This document shows, one piece after another, positions 28,444 through 37,271 of a DNA stretch of 64,000 nucleotides. Position numbers and translations under genes: made by a program. Origin of the DNA: Nocardia mangyaensis. GTDB taxonomy: Bacteria > Actinomycetota > Actinomycetes > Mycobacteriales > Mycobacteriaceae. The stretch lies in NCBI RefSeq assembly GCF_001886715.1, contig NZ_CP018082.1:1488001-1552000 (forward strand). The letters run 5' to 3'. Numbering within the stretch: position 1 is the stretch's first letter; each line of letters opens with the position of its first letter. The notes under the pieces are model-generated. The model worked only from the letters and a program-made list of their open reading frames with translations, made no database searches and had not been told where the DNA came from.

Positions 28444-29556
28444 GTGGGCACGGTCGGCCCGGTGACCGATGTGTTCGACGGCGAGAGTCCCCGCGTCTCC
28501 ACCGAGTCCGGCGAAGTCGATCCCCGGTCGCCGGATGAGGCGATCGGCGTCGGCCTTGCTGCCGGTGGCGCTGCGGGGACCGCACGGGGTGTGGCACCAG
28601 CGGGCTGTCGCGGCACCTGCGATCAACCCGGTCCGGTCTCGGGTGCTGAGCCGAGTTCGGGCGGTTGTCGATGTTCCGGCTCTGGTGCGCGGGCGGCGCG
28701 CAGGCTGGCCGAGCTCGCGGCCTTGCGGGTGATCGACGCACCCGCCGCGGCCGAGGAGCAGCTGCGCCGGGCGCTGGTGGTCGGGGGCAGTGAGCTGCGT
28801 GGCCGGGAACTCGCGGTCCTGCACACCCAGCTCGTCACGGCGGTCGCCGCGCAGCCCGGCCGCGACCGGGACGTGGCACGCGCGGCCGCCACGGCGGCCG
28901 AGTGCTGGCAGCCGATCTCGGCGGCCGACTCGGTGCACCTCAGGCTCGTAGCGGGCCGCGCCTGGCACCGGGCGGGCAGGCACGCCGAGGCGGTGGCCGC
29001 ACTCGACCTTCCCCTGCTCAACGCCGAGACCGGTTACCCGCCCCGCGAGCTCGCGCAGGTGCGCGCCGAGTTCGCCGAATCGCTGATCCGGCTCGGGCGC
29101 TATCGCCAGGCCGCCTGGCAGTTCACCGAGGCGGCACGACTGCTCGCCGGCTCGACGGCGGACCGGCATCGGCACGCCGACCTGGTGTGGTCGGCGGCCG
29201 TGACCCGCGAATGCTGCGGTCAGGAAGCCGAGGCGCTGGGCGGCTATCTGTGCGCGGCGGACCTGTGGGGCGACCAGGACAAGATCGTGCCGCGGGCGCA
29301 GTGCCTGCGCGCGGCCGCCTGGCTGCAGCTGCGCGGGGAATCGAACCGGGTCCGCGGGCAGTGGTGGGTCACCATCGAGGCCCTGCTCGCGGAACTGGAC
29401 CGCCGCGTCACCGCCGATCCGGCCGCTCACCTCGTCGAGGAGCTGGAGCGCACCCGCAGCCAGTACACCCAGATGTGCGAGCAGGCCACGGGTGCGGACG
29501 AGCAGGAAGGGGCCCCGCTGTACGCCGATCCGCTGGTGTGGTGGGAGTCCCATTAA
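28444..29556 (+). CDS. Helical TPR-like protein upstream of nadD, start uncertain
   Basis: The frame from the GTG at 28444 gives 370 residues. From about residue 82 ([15 protein letters not shown]) it is a clean series of amphipathic helices with alternating Ala, Leu and Arg, resembling tetratricopeptide repeats; I do not recognise a named family. The first 80 residues are unlike the rest, rich in Gly, Ser, Pro and Cys, and doubtful. Another frame from the ATG at 28349 reads as a balanced peptide for 38 residues before a stop at 28463-28465. The real N-terminus may lie in another frame, or the gene may carry a frameshift. The C-terminus ends 11 bases before nadD. Confidence 0.6.
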   Translation: MGTVGPVTDVFDGESPRVSTESGEVDPRSPDEAIGVGLAAGGAAGTARGVAPAGCRGTCDQPGPVSGAEPSSGGCRCSGSGARAARRLAELAALRVIDAPAAAEEQLRRALVVGGSELRGRELAVLHTQLVTAVAAQPGRDRDVARAAATAAECWQPISAADSVHLRLVAGRAWHRAGRHAEAVAALDLPLLNAETGYPPRELAQVRAEFAESLIRLGRYRQAAWQFTEAARLLAGSTADRHRHADLVWSAAVTRECCGQEAEALGGYLCAADLWGDQDKIVPRAQCLRAAAWLQLRGESNRVRGQWWVTIEALLAELDRRVTADPAAHLVEELERTRSQYTQMCEQATGADEQEGAPLYADPLVWWESH

Positions 29557-29567
29557 GCTCGGTCCCC

Positions 29568-30209
29568 ATGCACGAGACAGCTCGGCCGCGCCGCAAGCTC
29601 GGCGTGATGGGCGGCACCTTCGACCCGATCCACCACGGCCACCTGGTCGCGGCGAGCGAGGTCGCGAACCGGTTCGCGCTCGACGAGGTCATCTTCGTCC
29701 CGACCGGACAACCGTGGCAGAAGGTGAACAAGCAGGTCAGCCCCGCCGAGGACCGGTACCTGATGACGGTCATCGCGACCGCGTCCAATCCGCGGTTCTC
29801 GGTCAGCCGGGCCGACATCGAACGCAACAAGGTCACCTATACCGTCGACACCCTGCGCGAGATGCAGAGCGCGCATCCCGACGCCGAGCTGTACTTCATC
29901 ACCGGTGCGGACGCGCTGGCCAACATCCTGACATGGCAGGATTGGACCGAACTGTTCGAACTGGCGAAGTTCGTCGGGGTGAGCCGACCGGGGTACGAGC
30001 TGAACACCGACCATCTCGAGGAACATCTGCGGGACCTTCCCGCCGATGCCGTGACGATGGTCGAGGTCCCCGCGCTGGCCATCTCGTCGAGTGAATGTCG
30101 TCGCCGCGCCGCGGAGGGGCGGCCGGTCTGGTACCTCGTCCCTGATGGCGTGGTGCAGTACATATCGAAGCGGCACCTGTATGTGCCCGCAGGAACGGAA
30201 GGTGCATGA
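29568..30209 (+). CDS. nadD: Nicotinate-nucleotide adenylyltransferase
   Basis: NadD adenylates nicotinate mononucleotide in NAD synthesis. The 213-residue product has the nucleotidyltransferase signature [11 protein letters not shown] (residues 15-25), the family segment [16 protein letters not shown] and the second ATP motif ISSSECRRR. The ATG at 29568 follows TAAGCT (29554-29559) by eight bases, suggesting a leaderless or near-leaderless start. It heads the conserved group nadD-rsfS-gpgP-octT. The 46 bases to rsfS contain only a ribosome-binding site. Confidence 0.95.
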   Translation: MHETARPRRKLGVMGGTFDPIHHGHLVAASEVANRFALDEVIFVPTGQPWQKVNKQVSPAEDRYLMTVIATASNPRFSVSRADIERNKVTYTVDTLREMQSAHPDAELYFITGADALANILTWQDWTELFELAKFVGVSRPGYELNTDHLEEHLRDLPADAVTMVEVPALAISSSECRRRAAEGRPVWYLVPDGVVQYISKRHLYVPAGTEGA

Positions 30210-30255
30210 CGTTGAGCGACACGAGCGAGGTTCTGACCTGTCAGGGGGACGCGGC

Positions 30256-30672
30256 ATGAGTGCTTCCGCCGAAGCGATCGACATGGCCAAGGTCGCCGCA
30301 CTCGCGGCCGACGACAAACTCGCCACCGACGTCGTCGTCCTCGACGTCTCCGAGCAGTTGGTGATCACCGACTGCTTCGTGATCGCGTCGGCGCCCAACG
30401 AGCGCCAGGTCAACGCGATCGTCGACAGCGTCGAGGAGAAGCTGCGCGAGGCCGGGCACAAGCCGGTCCGTCGCGAGGGCACCCGCGAGGGCCGCTGGGC
30501 GCTGCTCGACTACGTCGACATCGTCGTGCACATCCAGCACAACGACGAGCGCAACTTCTACGCGCTCGAGCGGCTGTGGCGTGACTGCCCGACGGTGCCT
30601 GTCGAGGGCATCGCCGCTCCCACGGCTCCGGCCGCCGCCGACGACGCGCGGGCAGAGGACAGCAGCGAGTGA
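30256..30672 (+). CDS. rsfS: Ribosome silencing factor RsfS
   Basis: RsfS binds L14 on the 50S subunit and blocks subunit joining in starvation. The 138-residue product contains the family sequence DVVVLDVSEQLVITDCFVIA, the basic HKPVRREG loop and VDIVVHIQHNDERNFYALER. About 20 extra residues, rich in Ala and Glu, form the C-terminus. CAGGGGGA lies nine bases before the ATG at 30256. The stop overlaps the GTG of gpgP. Confidence 0.94.
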   Translation: MSASAEAIDMAKVAALAADDKLATDVVVLDVSEQLVITDCFVIASAPNERQVNAIVDSVEEKLREAGHKPVRREGTREGRWALLDYVDIVVHIQHNDERNFYALERLWRDCPTVPVEGIAAPTAPAAADDARAEDSSE

Positions 30673-31328
30673 GCAAGTACGCCCATGTGCGCACGCTGAT
30701 CCTGCTGCGGCACGGGCAGACCGAGTGGAACGCGGCCGACCGGATGCAGGGGCAGATCGATACCGATCTGACCGAGCTGGGCAGGCAGCAGGCCAAAGAG
30801 GCAGCGCGCGAACTCGTTTCGCGCAATGCCATCGCGGTCCATGCCTCCGATCTGCGTCGCGCCAAGGAGACCGCGCAGGCGCTCGGCGACATCAGTGACC
30901 TGCCGATCGTCACCGACCCGCGGCTGCGCGAGACCAGCCTGGGCGACTGGGAGGGCCTGACCCATCTCGAGGTGGATGCCGACTACCCCGGCGCTCGGGT
31001 GCAGTGGCGCCTCGACGCCACTTACACGCCACCCGGTGGCGAGAGCAAACTCGAAGTCGGTGCGCGGTCGCTGCCCGTGGTGCGCGAACTGTACAACGAG
31101 CGGCAGGATTGGCCCGGTCGGACTATCATCCTGGTGGCGCACGGCGGGCTGATCGCAGCTCTCACGGCCGCGTTGCTGGAACTGCCTCCAGAGAACTGGC
31201 CCGTCCTGGGTGGACTGGCCAATACGAGCTGGGTGCAGCTGTCCAGCCACGGCCCTGACATCGACCGACCCGGCTGGCGCCTCGATGTTTGGAACGCAGC
31301 GGCGAAGGTAGCTCCCGATGTCCTCTGA
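30669..31328 (+). CDS. gpgP: Glucosyl-3-phosphoglycerate phosphatase (histidine phosphatase)
   Basis: GpgP removes phosphate from glucosyl-3-phosphoglycerate in methylglucose lipopolysaccharide (MGLP) synthesis (Rv2419c). The 219-residue product has the histidine phosphatase motif [12 protein letters not shown], with the phosphorylated His at residue 15, the second Arg region [13 protein letters not shown] and the terminal catalytic His in VAHGGLIAA. The GTG overlaps the rsfS stop. The last 11 bases overlap the start of the octT-like gene. The neighbour supports the MGLP assignment over a generic phosphoglycerate mutase. Confidence 0.9.
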   Translation: MSKYAHVRTLILLRHGQTEWNAADRMQGQIDTDLTELGRQQAKEAARELVSRNAIAVHASDLRRAKETAQALGDISDLPIVTDPRLRETSLGDWEGLTHLEVDADYPGARVQWRLDATYTPPGGESKLEVGARSLPVVRELYNERQDWPGRTIILVAHGGLIAALTAALLELPPENWPVLGGLANTSWVQLSSHGPDIDRPGWRLDVWNAAAKVAPDVL

Positions 31329-33336
31329 AGAGCCCGTCCGATCGGTACCGGACGAACTGTTCCAGCAGGTGACGGCCAAGGCCGGACGGCAATTGCCGGA
31401 CGCCCTGTTCGGCCCGCCACCCGCTCGGCCCGCACGCTCCGAGCGTGAGGAGCCGATCCGTTCGGTACCGGACGAACTCTTCCAGCAGGTCACCGCGCGC
31501 AGTACCCGATCGCTGCCCGATGCTCTGTTCGGCCCGCCGCCCGCGCCGGTGACTCCCGAGCCCGAGGCGACGGTTGCCGACGAGTCCGACACGGGCACAG
31601 ACGATTCGGCGGTGAAAAAAGCCGAAGAACCTCCTCCGTCCCAGGTCGACGCCACGGCGGCCGTCGCTGATGCTACGACGAGTTCCGCTGTGCAGGACAC
31701 GGATGTCACTGCTGCGAAGTTCGCCGCACCGGGCGAGGATCGTGTCGTCGCCGGTGCTGCCACGGACACGTCCGATGATGTGGAATCCGCTGCCGTGACA
31801 GCGGATTCCGATCAGGCTTCCGCGAGTACGACCGCTGTGGCGGCTGCTGCCCCTGGCAGTACCGATCCCGGTCGAGCGGCTCCCACCAGCCCGAGCGCGC
31901 TTGCCGGATCTCCCGTGGGCACAAGCGCTTCGACCGGACCAAGCCTGGCCGATCCGGCGCCCGACGAGCCGTCGACCGCTGATGTCGACGGCATCGTCGA
32001 AACCGACCCCACCGTGGCCGACCCCGCACCGGCCACCAGTGCGGTGCACACAGCCACGGCCCCGGTTGTCGCCGAGTTCACCGAACCCGCCACTTCCGTG
32101 GCCGATGCCTCGACTGCGTCCGGCACCGCCGCGGCCAGTGCATCCGCAACGACTGGCCCCGTCGCGGCGGTCAGTGGCGGACCGGCAGTAGCCGCGCCTG
32201 CCGTTGTTGAGGCGGGCGGCATGGTGACAAGCGGCCTTTCGGCGGTGGACACAGCCGTTGCATTGACTGCCGACTCTGCGGCAGATACTCGCGCCACTGT
32301 GCTCGAAGCCGCTGCTGAATCCAGCGCCACCGCTGCGGCGACCGAAGTGTCCGCTGGGGTTGGCTCGGTCACTGCGTCCGTCGTGGCCGGCGGGTCCGCT
32401 GCCGCCAATGCGCCGGTGACAGGCGAGTCGGCGGTCGCCGGTACTCCCGTCGCGTCCGCTGAGGCCGGCACTGCCGCCGCTGTGGCTGCGGGTTCGGTGG
32501 TCGTGGAGCCTGATGCCGTTGGTACTGTGGCGGAACACACTGTGCCGCACAGTGAGTCGTTGGCCGTTGCGGGACTGGATTCCGTGCTGGTCCAGGAGGA
32601 TGCCGCCGACCGGCCCGTCGAATCCGCCTCGCCCCGGCCGGTGCTGTTGGTGATCGCCGATTCGCTCGCGTACTACGGGCCCAAAGGTGGACTGCCCGCC
32701 GATGATCCGCGGATCTGGCCGAATATGGTGGCCGCCGAACTGGATTGGGACGTCGAGCTGATCGCCAGGATCGGCTGGACCTGCCGGGACGCCTACTGGG
32801 CGCTGATCGGCGATCCCCGGGTGTGGGCCGCGGTGCCGCGCGCCGGCGCGGTGGTCTTCGCCGTCGGCGGCATGGACACCCTGCCCTCGCCGCTGCCCAC
32901 CGCCCTGCGGGAGCTGATCCGCTACATCCGCCCGCCGCGGCTGCGCCGTGGCGTGCGCGCCTCCTACAACTGGCTGCAGCCGAAGCTGTCGAAACTCGGC
33001 CGGCCCGTTGCTCTTCCGCCGAGGGTGAGTGTGGACTACCTCGAGCAATCGCGCGAGGCGTTGGCGCACCTGCGTCCTGAACTGCCGGTGGTCGCGGTAC
33101 TGCCGTCGGTACACAAGTGCGATGCCTACGGGCGGGTGCACCGGGGCAGGGCGCGCGCGGTCAAGGCGCTGCAGGCATGGTCGGGCAAGACCTCGGTGCC
33201 CCTGGTCGACCTCGGTGCGGCCGTGCGCGACGACATCGAGTCGGGTTCGGCGAACCCGGACGGGATCCATTGGGGCTGGGCCGGGCATGCCGCCGTCGCG
33301 ACGGCGATGACCAAGGCGCTGCAGGAGGTCCGGTAG
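31318..33336 (+). CDS. OctT-like SGNH acyltransferase with long N-terminal extension
   Basis: The last 235 residues resemble OctT (Rv2418c), the SGNH-fold octanoyltransferase that acylates the MGLP precursor diglucosylglycerate. The block I motif is IADS (D448-S449) and the terminal catalytic pair is D648-G-I-H651. The first 440 residues are an addition. Two copies of a 40-residue unit ([13 protein letters not shown] at 8-20 and 48-60, [11 protein letters not shown] at 26-36 and 66-76) are followed by about 360 residues of Ala, Val, Thr, Ser and Gly low complexity. M. tuberculosis OctT is only about 245 residues. The ATG overlaps gpgP by 11 bases, and the DegV gene follows three bases after the stop. 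Confidence 0.78.
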   Translation: MSSEEPVRSVPDELFQQVTAKAGRQLPDALFGPPPARPARSEREEPIRSVPDELFQQVTARSTRSLPDALFGPPPAPVTPEPEATVADESDTGTDDSAVKKAEEPPPSQVDATAAVADATTSSAVQDTDVTAAKFAAPGEDRVVAGAATDTSDDVESAAVTADSDQASASTTAVAAAAPGSTDPGRAAPTSPSALAGSPVGTSASTGPSLADPAPDEPSTADVDGIVETDPTVADPAPATSAVHTATAPVVAEFTEPATSVADASTASGTAAASASATTGPVAAVSGGPAVAAPAVVEAGGMVTSGLSAVDTAVALTADSAADTRATVLEAAAESSATAAATEVSAGVGSVTASVVAGGSAAANAPVTGESAVAGTPVASAEAGTAAAVAAGSVVVEPDAVGTVAEHTVPHSESLAVAGLDSVLVQEDAADRPVESASPRPVLLVIADSLAYYGPKGGLPADDPRIWPNMVAAELDWDVELIARIGWTCRDAYWALIGDPRVWAAVPRAGAVVFAVGGMDTLPSPLPTALRELIRYIRPPRLRRGVRASYNWLQPKLSKLGRPVALPPRVSVDYLEQSREALAHLRPELPVVAVLPSVHKCDAYGRVHRGRARAVKALQAWSGKTSVPLVDLGAAVRDDIESGSANPDGIHWGWAGHAAVATAMTKALQEVR

Positions 33337-33339
33337 TCC

Positions 33340-34182
33340 GTGACCGTTGTGGTGGTCACCGATTCGACGGCCGGGCTGTCCGATGACCTCGTCGCCGAAC
33401 TCGGTGTCGAAGTGGTGCCGTTGCACGTGCTGGTCGGCGATCGGGAGATCCGCGAGGGTGTCGATCCTGTCGAGATCGACTACGCGGCGGACTCGGTCAC
33501 GACCTCGGCGGCCTCGCCGGGTGAACTGCGTGAGGCCTACGAACGCGCGCTGACCCACAGCGACGGCGACGGCGTCGTGGCCGTGCACCTGTCGCGCATG
33601 CTGTCGGCGACCTGGGAGTCGGGCAGGCAGGCGGTGCGTGACATGGGCGCCGAAGACCGGGTGCGCCTGGTCGATTCGCTCGGCGCGGGCTTGGCGACGG
33701 GCCTGCCGGTGCTCGCGGCGGCGCGCCGGGCGCGCGCCGGCGAGACGCTGGACGCGGTCTACGAGTGCGCGGTGGCAGCCGCGGCCCGGGCACGCACCTT
33801 CATCCTGGTCAACCGCACCGAACAGCTGCGCAAGGGCGGCAGGCTGAGCAGCGCGGCCGCCTTCTTCGGCAGCGAACTGGTGACCAAGCCACTGCTGCAT
33901 CTGGTGGAGGGCAAACTCGAGCTGCGGGAGAAGGTTCGCACTCGCTCGCGCGCCTACGCCAAACTCGTCGCGGCCGCGGTGGAGGCCGCGGGCCGCGACG
34001 GCGCGGCCCTCGGCATCCAGCATCTCGGTGCAGCCGATGCCGCGCAGACCATCGCCGAGCAACTTCGCGAGCAGCTGCCCGAACTGAGCGAACTCCATGT
34101 CGCCGAGTTCGGTCCGACATTGGGCGTGCACCTCGGCGTCGGCGCACTGGGCGTGGCGGTCCTGCCCGGCGGGTGTTCCTGA
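33340..34182 (+). CDS. DegV-family fatty-acid-binding protein
   Basis: The 280-residue product is a DegV/FakB-type protein that binds a fatty acid in a two-domain fold. The family features seen are VVVTDSTAGLSDDL at the start, VHLSRMLSATWESGRQA, the second domain segment NRTEQLRKGGRLSS and FGPTLGVHLGVGALGVAV near the end. The GTG start follows the octT-like stop by three bases, so a lipid-related co-function with the MGLP genes is plausible. FakA-type kinases are not nearby. Its ortholog position is Rv2417c. Confidence 0.92.
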   Translation: MTVVVVTDSTAGLSDDLVAELGVEVVPLHVLVGDREIREGVDPVEIDYAADSVTTSAASPGELREAYERALTHSDGDGVVAVHLSRMLSATWESGRQAVRDMGAEDRVRLVDSLGAGLATGLPVLAAARRARAGETLDAVYECAVAAAARARTFILVNRTEQLRKGGRLSSAAAFFGSELVTKPLLHLVEGKLELREKVRTRSRAYAKLVAAAVEAAGRDGAALGIQHLGAADAAQTIAEQLREQLPELSELHVAEFGPTLGVHLGVGALGVAVLPGGCS

Positions 34183-34232
34183 GATGTGCCTGTTCGGCAT
34201 CGCGGTGCTGACAACCGGTCCGACCGGGTGTC

Positions 34233-34248
34233 TACCGTAGAAGCCATG
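34233..34248 (+). promoter_or_regulatory. Candidate leaderless promoter of the GNAT gene
   Basis: TACCGT at 34233-34238 ends seven bases before the ATG at 34246. CTGACA at 34208-34213 could be the -35 element with a 19-base spacer. No ribosome-binding site is visible. Confidence 0.4.
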
Positions 34249-34740
34249 GCAGGCTCCACGACTCGACCGACTACGCATCCGGTGCGCGTGCGCGCCGTCG
34301 ACTGGGACCATCCGGACGCCGAGACGTTGCGCGCGGAGATGGCCGCCGAAATCGGACCCCGCTACGCCCATCTCGATTTCGCTGGTCTCGGGGGCGACCC
34401 CCACGCGGTCGATACCGAAACCGTGCATCGGACCTTCGTCGCTTACGGCGCTGCGGAACCCGCGGGCCATGCCGCGCTGCGCTGGAACGACGGCGAACTC
34501 GAACTGAAGCGGATGTTCGTCCGGCTCTCCTACCGTGGCTCCGGTGCCGCGACCGCGTTGCTGCGCGCCGCCGAAGATGCCGTCCGCGTGGCCGGCCTGC
34601 CGAGGATGGTCTTGCAGACCGGCCATCTGCAGCCCGACGCGGTGCGTTTCTATGAGCGCAGTGGCTACCAGCGGATTCCGCTGTTCGCTCCGTATCACCT
34701 GTTGCCCAAGTCGAACTGCTTCGCCAGGAACCTGGGCTGA
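34246..34740 (+). CDS. GNAT-family N-acetyltransferase
   Basis: The 164-residue product is a GCN5-related acetyltransferase that uses acetyl-CoA. The CoA-binding loop is RLSYRGSGAATALLRAAED, and the next strand and helix PRMVLQTGHLQPDAVRFYERSGY are typical for the family. The ATG at 34246 follows a TACCGT hexamer by seven bases. In M. tuberculosis eis, also an acetyltransferase, sits in this place, but this protein is much shorter than Eis and not its ortholog. The substrate is unknown. Confidence 0.88.
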   Translation: MAGSTTRPTTHPVRVRAVDWDHPDAETLRAEMAAEIGPRYAHLDFAGLGGDPHAVDTETVHRTFVAYGAAEPAGHAALRWNDGELELKRMFVRLSYRGSGAATALLRAAEDAVRVAGLPRMVLQTGHLQPDAVRFYERSGYQRIPLFAPYHLLPKSNCFARNLG

Positions 34741-34761
34741 GAGCCTGATCACCCGGGCCTC

Positions 34762-34776
34762 TACGATGCCCCGGTG
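34762..34776 (+). promoter_or_regulatory. Candidate leaderless promoter of the LexA-like gene
   Basis: TACGAT at 34762-34767 lies six bases before the GTG start at 34774. I saw no TCGAAC-N4-GTTCGA type SOS box within the 120 bases upstream, so classical LexA autoregulation is not evident. Confidence 0.4.
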
Positions 34777-35424
34777 ACCGGATACGACGACTTCGACCAC
34801 CCCGACACCGCGCACCTGCCTTCGCGCAGGCAACACATCCTCGCCGTGATCAGGGATTCGGTACTCGCCAACGGCTATCCGCCGAGCGCGCGGGAGATCG
34901 CCGACGCGGTGGGCCTGCGCTCCACGTCCACGGTCTCCAAACACCTGAAGGCGTTGGAGGAGGACGGTTTCCTGCGTCGCGGCACCACGATGACCAGGCC
35001 CATCGACGTCCGCCTGTTTCTGCGCGGAGCGCCCGGCGCGTCCGCGGAGTCCTCGGTCAGCGTCCCGGTCGTCGGTGACATCGCCGCAGGCACGCCGATC
35101 CTGGCCGAGCAGCACGCCGACGACGTCCTCACCTTGCCGCGCGAACTGGTCGGCCGCGGTGAGGTCTTCGGTCTCCGGGTGCGCGGCGACTCGATGGTCG
35201 ACGCCGCGATCTGCGACGGCGACCTCGTCGTCGTACGCAGACAGCACGAGGCGGTCTCCGGTGACATCGTCGCCGCCATGATCGGCGAGGAGGCCACGGT
35301 CAAGGTGTACCGGCGGCGCAACGGCCACGTACAACTCGAACCGCGCAACCCCGCCTACTCCGTGATCGACGGCGACGAGGCGGTCATCCTCGGCAAGGTC
35401 GTCTCGGTGATGCGCCGGATCTGA
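34774..35424 (+). CDS. lexA: LexA-family self-cleaving repressor
   Basis: The 216-residue product has a winged-helix domain (residues 16-69, with recognition helix near STSTVSKHLKALEEDGFLRR) and an S24 peptidase domain. The autocleavage bond is A105-G106 in DIAAGTP, the catalytic Ser is S140 in RGDSMVDA and the Lys is K177 in EATVKVY. It is therefore competent for RecA-stimulated cleavage. The DNA-reading helix differs from remembered actinobacterial LexA (STSSVAHQL), and this locus does not hold lexA in mycobacteria. It may be a second LexA paralogue with its own operator rather than the main SOS repressor. Confidence 0.85.
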   Translation: MTGYDDFDHPDTAHLPSRRQHILAVIRDSVLANGYPPSAREIADAVGLRSTSTVSKHLKALEEDGFLRRGTTMTRPIDVRLFLRGAPGASAESSVSVPVVGDIAAGTPILAEQHADDVLTLPRELVGRGEVFGLRVRGDSMVDAAICDGDLVVVRRQHEAVSGDIVAAMIGEEATVKVYRRRNGHVQLEPRNPAYSVIDGDEAVILGKVVSVMRRI

Positions 35425-35435
35425 GGCTCTCGCTC

Positions 35436-35816
35436 CTACACCGGGCCGAACCAGTCCAAGGACTGACCGTGCGGCCCGGCGAAAGCCACCGGCACCTCGT
35501 CGATCACGAGCTCCAATCGCGCCGTATCCGAATCCCGTTGGGGCAGAAGGTAGACGAGGCCGATAAGCACGCCGGGTCCTTCCTGGGAGACCCAGTGTCA
35601 GTGGTGGCGGAAGTCCGGGTAGGAATCCGCGCTCGCGCCGTGCGCTCGCGCGGCTGCCAAGACGAGGTTGGGTTGCTGTTTGCCGGTGGGCAATTCGGCG
35701 ATCACTGCCAGCACCGCGGGATCCTCGGCGATGTCGAGCGCCCGCTGCTGGTAGAGCGGGGAGTTGCCGCGAGCTTCGCGTAGTGCGAAGTCGCGGAATC
35801 GTTGTGCGAGCTGCAT
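35436..35816 (-). pseudogene. Internally deleted DUF2332 gene relic
   Basis: Reading on the minus strand from the ATG at 35816, residues 1-72 match the N-terminus of DUF2332 proteins (FRDFALREARGNSPLYQQRA, then GKQQPNLVLAAARAHGA). A TGA stop follows at 35598-35600. The same frame continues with HWVSQEGPGVLI, YLLPQRDSD and a terminal GPHGQSLDWFGPV, which match the DUF2332 C-terminus, ending at a TAG (35436-35438). The middle, roughly 200 residues in intact members, is missing. The remains are an in-frame internal deletion with a stop at the junction. Confidence 0.75.
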
Positions 35817-35899
35817 GGAACCATGCGTACTGCGAACCGGCCATGAGCGCACCGTATTCACCCGGACCGCGCGGATTTCTTGGCCGAGGCCGTTTTTCG

Positions 35900-35931
35900 C
35901 CGAGTTGTCCACAGGGTCGAAGTTATCCACA
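35900..35931 (+). promoter_or_regulatory. Two DnaA-box-like motifs upstream of comEA
   Basis: TTGTCCACA (35905-35913) and TTATCCACA (35923-35931), both perfect DnaA-box forms, lie 18 bases apart on the same strand. The first is embedded in CCGAGTTGTCCACAGG, the exact reverse complement of the 16-mer that occurs twice before proA. They sit 64-95 bases before the comEA start. Confidence 0.55.
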
Positions 35932-35994
35932 GGTTCGTTATCGGCCCTGGTCGGCGCCGGATTCACCGACCCGCGGCGTCGTAGCGTCGCTGCC

Positions 35995-36963
35995 ATGTCA
36001 CGACACGAAGAACACGAGCGGGTACGGCAACGGCTGGGCGGCCTGGCGGTCAGCGAGCGGCCATGGCCGAGCGGTGTACCGCGGCGCGGTCCCGGGGTCG
36101 CTGCGGCGACAGCCGGTGCCCGCACCGGCGACCGCGACCATTGGGACGACGAGGAACTCGCGCCGTCGTCCGGGCCACCGGGGGAGGTGCGTACTCCGGG
36201 CTGGCTCGACGACGGCCGGACGGATCGGCGGAACCGATTCGTGCCGGAGCGTTTTCGGCAAGCACGGCTCGATACCGGCCTGAAGGGTTCATTGGCGCTG
36301 GGTCTGGTCGGACTGGTCGCGGTGCTGGTGACCGGAGTGATGGTCATGCGCGACCAGCCGATGGCCCAGTCGGTCCCGCCGGTCCCTTCGGTGCGGGCCG
36401 ACAGTACGACTGTGCGGGCCGAGCCCGCCGTCGAGGTGGCGGCGGTGGCCAGTATGGCGCCGAGTGCGAGCGCGGAGGTCGTCGTCAGCGTGGTGGGGCT
36501 GGTCGAGCGAGTCGGCCTGCACCGCTTGCCGGGTGGCTCCCGCGTCGCCGACGCCATCGAGATGGCGGGTGGCATACGCGAGGGCGCCGACCTGGCCGGG
36601 TTGAACCTGGCCCAGCGGCTGTCCGACGGAGACCAGGTTGTCGTCGGCGCGACCGGTCCCAACTCGGGCCCACCCGTGCTGGGCAGCGTCATGATCAGCG
36701 CCACCGACCGGGCACCGGGCACCGGTCCCAATGTCGCGGGCTCCACCGGCACACCGTCTTCGACCGGGACCTCCCGCGTCGACCTGAACACGGCGAACGA
36801 GGCCGAACTCGACGCATTGCCGGGCGTGGGACCAGTGACGGCCAAGGCGATTCTTGCCTGGCGCGCTACCAACGGCCGGTTCACCGATGTCGCCCAACTC
36901 GGTGACGTCGACGGGATCGGCCCCGCTCGCCTGGCGCGACTGCGCGACTTGGTGAGGACATGA
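35995..36963 (+). CDS. comEA: ComEA-type DNA-binding protein
   Basis: ComEA binds incoming double-stranded DNA at the membrane in natural transformation. The 322-residue product has a long hydrophilic, Arg-rich cytoplasmic N-terminus, one transmembrane segment (SLALGLVGLVAVLVTGVMV, about residues 97-116), a SLBB domain (VVGLVERVGLHRLPGGSRV) and a C-terminal double helix-hairpin-helix domain (DLNTANEAELDALPGVGPV). The ATG at 35995 follows TAGCGT by seven bases, a leaderless arrangement. The stop overlaps the next start in ATGA. The gene is paired with comEC as in other bacteria. Confidence 0.92.
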   Translation: MSRHEEHERVRQRLGGLAVSERPWPSGVPRRGPGVAAATAGARTGDRDHWDDEELAPSSGPPGEVRTPGWLDDGRTDRRNRFVPERFRQARLDTGLKGSLALGLVGLVAVLVTGVMVMRDQPMAQSVPPVPSVRADSTTVRAEPAVEVAAVASMAPSASAEVVVSVVGLVERVGLHRLPGGSRVADAIEMAGGIREGADLAGLNLAQRLSDGDQVVVGATGPNSGPPVLGSVMISATDRAPGTGPNVAGSTGTPSSTGTSRVDLNTANEAELDALPGVGPVTAKAILAWRATNGRFTDVAQLGDVDGIGPARLARLRDLVRT

Positions 36964-37271
36964 GCCGTCTGGTCGAACAGGGCTGTCCGGGCGCGGTCGG
37001 AGATGCGGGTGACGACATGAATCTCGCGGCCCGCCCGGGCGGGTCAGGAGGGATGGCCGGTGGCAGGAACCATCTGCGCGACCTGGAGGTGACGGGGGGA
37101 CGGGTGGCGCCAGGGATCGGCTGGACAACTCCGGGGAAGATCGACATCGTCGGTGGTCGCTCGCACCACCCACATGTCGGCCGGGTACCTCGAATGCTGA
37201 GCCGCGTCGGCGCGACTGGACGATCCCGTGCGGTGGCGGGATTCGGATGTGACGCCGTGACGCGCGGATGA
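36960..37271 (+). CDS. Possible 103-residue coupled ORF between comEA and comEC
   Basis: This frame starts in an ATGA overlap with the comEA stop and ends in an ATGA overlap with the comEC start, so both ends fit translational coupling. The product is Gly-, Arg- and Val-rich, with GRNHLRDLEVTGGRV and GRSHHPHVGRV, and has no membrane segment or recognised motif. It could be a genuine small protein or a translated spacer that keeps ribosomes moving to comEC. No homologue is known to me. Confidence 0.4.
   Translation: MSRLVEQGCPGAVGDAGDDMNLAARPGGSGGMAGGRNHLRDLEVTGGRVAPGIGWTTPGKIDIVGGRSHHPHVGRVPRMLSRVGATGRSRAVAGFGCDAVTRG

Noticed and set aside
34741..34773. An SOS box in front of the lexA-like gene
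   Set aside because: No TCGAAC-N4-GTTCGA or close variant is present there or upstream of comEA; the symmetrical CCAGGAACCTGG nearby lies inside the GNAT coding region.
31162..35844. A 1560-codon open frame on the minus strand across gpgP to the lexA region
   Set aside because: It is antisense to five recognised genes. Its translation is Arg/His/Gly-rich without domains, the usual shadow of high-G+C coding DNA.
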